DNA of 64,000 nt from Hoplostethus atlanticus (lineage: Eukaryota; Chordata; Actinopteri; Trachichthyiformes; Trachichthyidae): NCBI GenBank assembly GCA_034670405.1, contig JAXDDX010000178.1:620001-684000 (forward strand). Direction: 5' to 3'. The translations under genes and the position numbers were made by a program. Within the stretch, counting starts at the first letter, position 1, and each line of letters starts with the position of its first letter. This document shows positions 62,139-64,000 of the stretch, piece by piece. The notes under the pieces were generated by a model that was not told the DNA's origin, did not search any database, and saw nothing but the letters and a program-made list of their open reading frames with translations.

Positions 62139-63439
62139 TCTTCAAAGCCTCCGGTGACTGACAGTCGCGTTGCTGAGAAAGAGACATCAAGAGAGAAATG
62201 TCTGAGAGAGCGCGAGCACGAATCTGGTTGTGTAAGCCACATTGGAATCAGAGCCGGGGAGGTTGGAGATGATGTCCAACACTCCGATTGGATTTCTTCC
62301 TCGGCAGAGAGCTGGAACAACATGAACACATTCTCCTTTGCCCAGTCCATCTCTCCCATTCCCCACTCCAACTCTTTGCTTCCCACTCCCATTCTCTCCT
62401 CCTCCCTCTTCGTCTCTCTCTCTCTCCTTTCCTCTTCTCCTTCTCGTCCTTTACCTCTCCATCTCTGTGTCTGTCTGTCTCTGGTTTTCCCTCGGCTTCT
62501 ATCTGAGGTATTGAGAACAGCGGCAGGCCTCTGATGTTTTCATGTGAAGACTGACTTGGCTCTCAGATTGCACTGAACCCCCCACTCCCCCCCCCCCGGA
62601 TGATCACAGGCGCATTGACAGCACCTCCACTCTGATCTGAATCCTCTATCAGGACCACTAAGGCCCGTGGCTTGGATATGGTAACACAGTGTATGAGCCG
62701 GACAGAGAGAGAGAGAGAGAGAGGAAGCTTGATGAAAGAAGAGGAGCTAAAGAGAGAGTGAAATAAGGGAGGGGAAGCAAGATAAAAAAAACTTTTGAAA
62801 AAATACTCTTCCTCCACGTTGAAAGCAGCCATGCATGAAATGTTCTTGTCACAAAATTAGACTTGCGAGGCAAATAGAGGAGATGTGAAACTTGTTGTCT
62901 GCTGTTTTTTTAGAGGAATATCATGCGGTCTGTGTCAGCGGCAGTTATGTGTGTGGGCGTAAATGAGTAGTCTGAGTTTCATAAGGTCTGACTGGACTCT
63001 CCTATGTGGTGAAAGTCAATAGGCATTGGGGTTGCGCAGCGGCACAGTTGGAGTGGTCCACCTTCGGCGGTGTGGCATCATTGACATTTAACTCCGACGG
63101 GGACAAAATCCCCCTCTGCGCCGTGATCAATGATGCGGGGCCCGCCGTCATGATTCAACCGCGCGCAATTAAGTGTAAGTAGAGAGAAATCAAGGCAATC
63201 TCCTCCCTGATTGGGTTAATTGTGCACAAGGCACACTCAATGGCAATGCAGTGGAGAGAGCCAGAATAGCAAATGTGAGACAGCATACAGCCCCAGATTA
63301 ATCACGGCTATGCCACGAAGTCACTAAGACCCTTGTTAAATGAATGTGCTGTGCAGCTTCAGACTGTAATGGCTTCCTACTTGATCCTGTAACAGTAACT
63401 ATCTTTTAATCTCCCCACTAGACTGCTGCTCCCCAAATC

Positions 63440-63682
63440 AACCACCCTGGTGTTGTTCTTGGAACGTCAATGTCAAACAAATCCCTTGGGCTCCTTGAGT
63501 CACCGAGGAACTCTGTCGTGTGTTGGCCCCTCCTGTGACCAGGTGAAACAGGTGGTGCAGTCTTGTTTCCTACAACTCAAACAGATCTCTAAAGGTTTTT
63601 GTTTTTTTTGTCCATTACTGACCTTGAGAAGGTCATTCACGCCTTCATTTTCATCCCGTCTAGACTTTTGTAACGCATTGTG
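63440..63682 (+). mobile_element. LINE reverse-transcriptase C-terminal fragment
   Basis: One frame reads VKQVVQSCFLQLKQISK, PLLTL and, after a frameshift, SRLDFCNALCE. This matches the order HIKxVxxSxFxxLRxIxxI...LVHAFISSRLDYCNALxxG in fish LINE reverse transcriptases. It is truncated and frameshifted. Confidence 0.7.
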
Positions 63683-63684
63683 TG

Positions 63685-63825
63685 AGGTGAGGACATTGTG
63701 CAGGTCCTCATTTTGCAGGGTTAGGACATAGGCATGTAGGTTAGGTGTTAGGGGCTAGGGCATGAATACTGTCAATGAAGGTCCTCACAAGTATAGTAAC
63801 GTGTGTGTGTGTTGTGTAGGAGTAC
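63685..63825 (+). repeat. dispersed GTGAGGACC / TTAGGG-like fish repeat, copy 2
   Basis: GTGAGGACATTGTGCAGGTC, CTCATTTTGCAGGGTTAGGA, GTTAGGTGTTAGGGGCTAGG and GGTCCTCACAAGTATAGTAA, then (GT)n. It is the forward counterpart of the copy at 39050-39290. Confidence 0.6.
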
Positions 63826-64000
63826 AGGTAGTCCAGTGGGGCTATCGTGTAGGGAGCCAGCGCTGTGGCCTTGGCCCCCCTCTGATCAGCAATCAGATCA
63901 CTGCAGCACAGAAAAAACAATAATTTCCTGCATCACTGATCTCACTGATTTGCGTGTCACGGGGCCCCCCAGGGGCCGAAGCGACAGAGTTGGCCTGAGT

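Larger units (their letters stand above)
43701..64000 (-). other. inferred asic2 intron 1, no exon recognised
   Basis: Nothing in either strand resembles the ASIC N-terminus, TM1 or the first ectodomain segment, nor another gene. Because exons 2-10 are complete, this stretch is inferred to be intronic. It contains microsatellites (for example (GT)n at 44877-44905 and 62097-62135) and the elements listed separately. Confidence 0.6.

Overview
This is eukaryotic, almost certainly teleost fish, nuclear DNA. It has two intron-split genes with GT-AG splice sites, vertebrate-type coding exons, very many (GT)n/(AC)n, (GA)n/(CT)n and (ATCC)n microsatellites, and decayed copies of fish-type LINEs, tRNA-like repeats and a small foldback transposon. 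No bacterial operon, CRISPR array or complete mobile element is present.

Layout. (1) 1-9.4 kb: no coding exon recognised; microsatellites, a 30-base poly-G tract and old interspersed repeats. It is probably upstream or 5' noncoding DNA of the next gene. (2) 9,467-18,863, plus strand: a complete mpp3-type gene (membrane palmitoylated protein 3, a p55-subfamily MAGUK), rebuilt from 18 coding exons into about 583 residues with domain order L27-L27-PDZ-SH3-GUK. It includes a 21-nt microexon, and its last junction keeps frame only with the second of two candidate acceptors. The 3' UTR probably runs to a poly(A) signal at 20,441. (3) 20.5-29.5 kb: intergenic DNA between two convergent genes, holding a decayed LINE with RT/RNase-H-like remnants (about 22.2-23.5 kb) and a good CTCF-like motif. 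(4) 29,529-43,700, minus strand: nine exons of asic2 (acid-sensing ion channel 2), giving 327 residues from the extracellular domain through TM2 to the stop codon. The expected first exon (N-terminus, TM1, start of the ectodomain) is not in the window. (5) 43.7-64 kb: no exon recognised; inferred to lie in asic2 intron 1, which is very large in mammals. It holds LINE fragments, a 33-bp minisatellite and a 110-bp MITE with perfect terminal inverted repeats.

The two genes do not form one system in the operon sense. Both products are membrane-associated and are known from neurons in other vertebrates: MPP3 is a scaffold and ASIC2 is a proton-gated cation channel whose tail is a PDZ ligand. The more unusual observations are the mpp3 microexon and terminal-junction ambiguity, a perfect hairpin just inside an mpp3 intron, microsatellites abutting several mpp3 splice sites, the MITE, a GC-rich LTR-like block, and paired copies of a degenerate TTAGGG-like repeat. 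I saw no convincing novel biological system.
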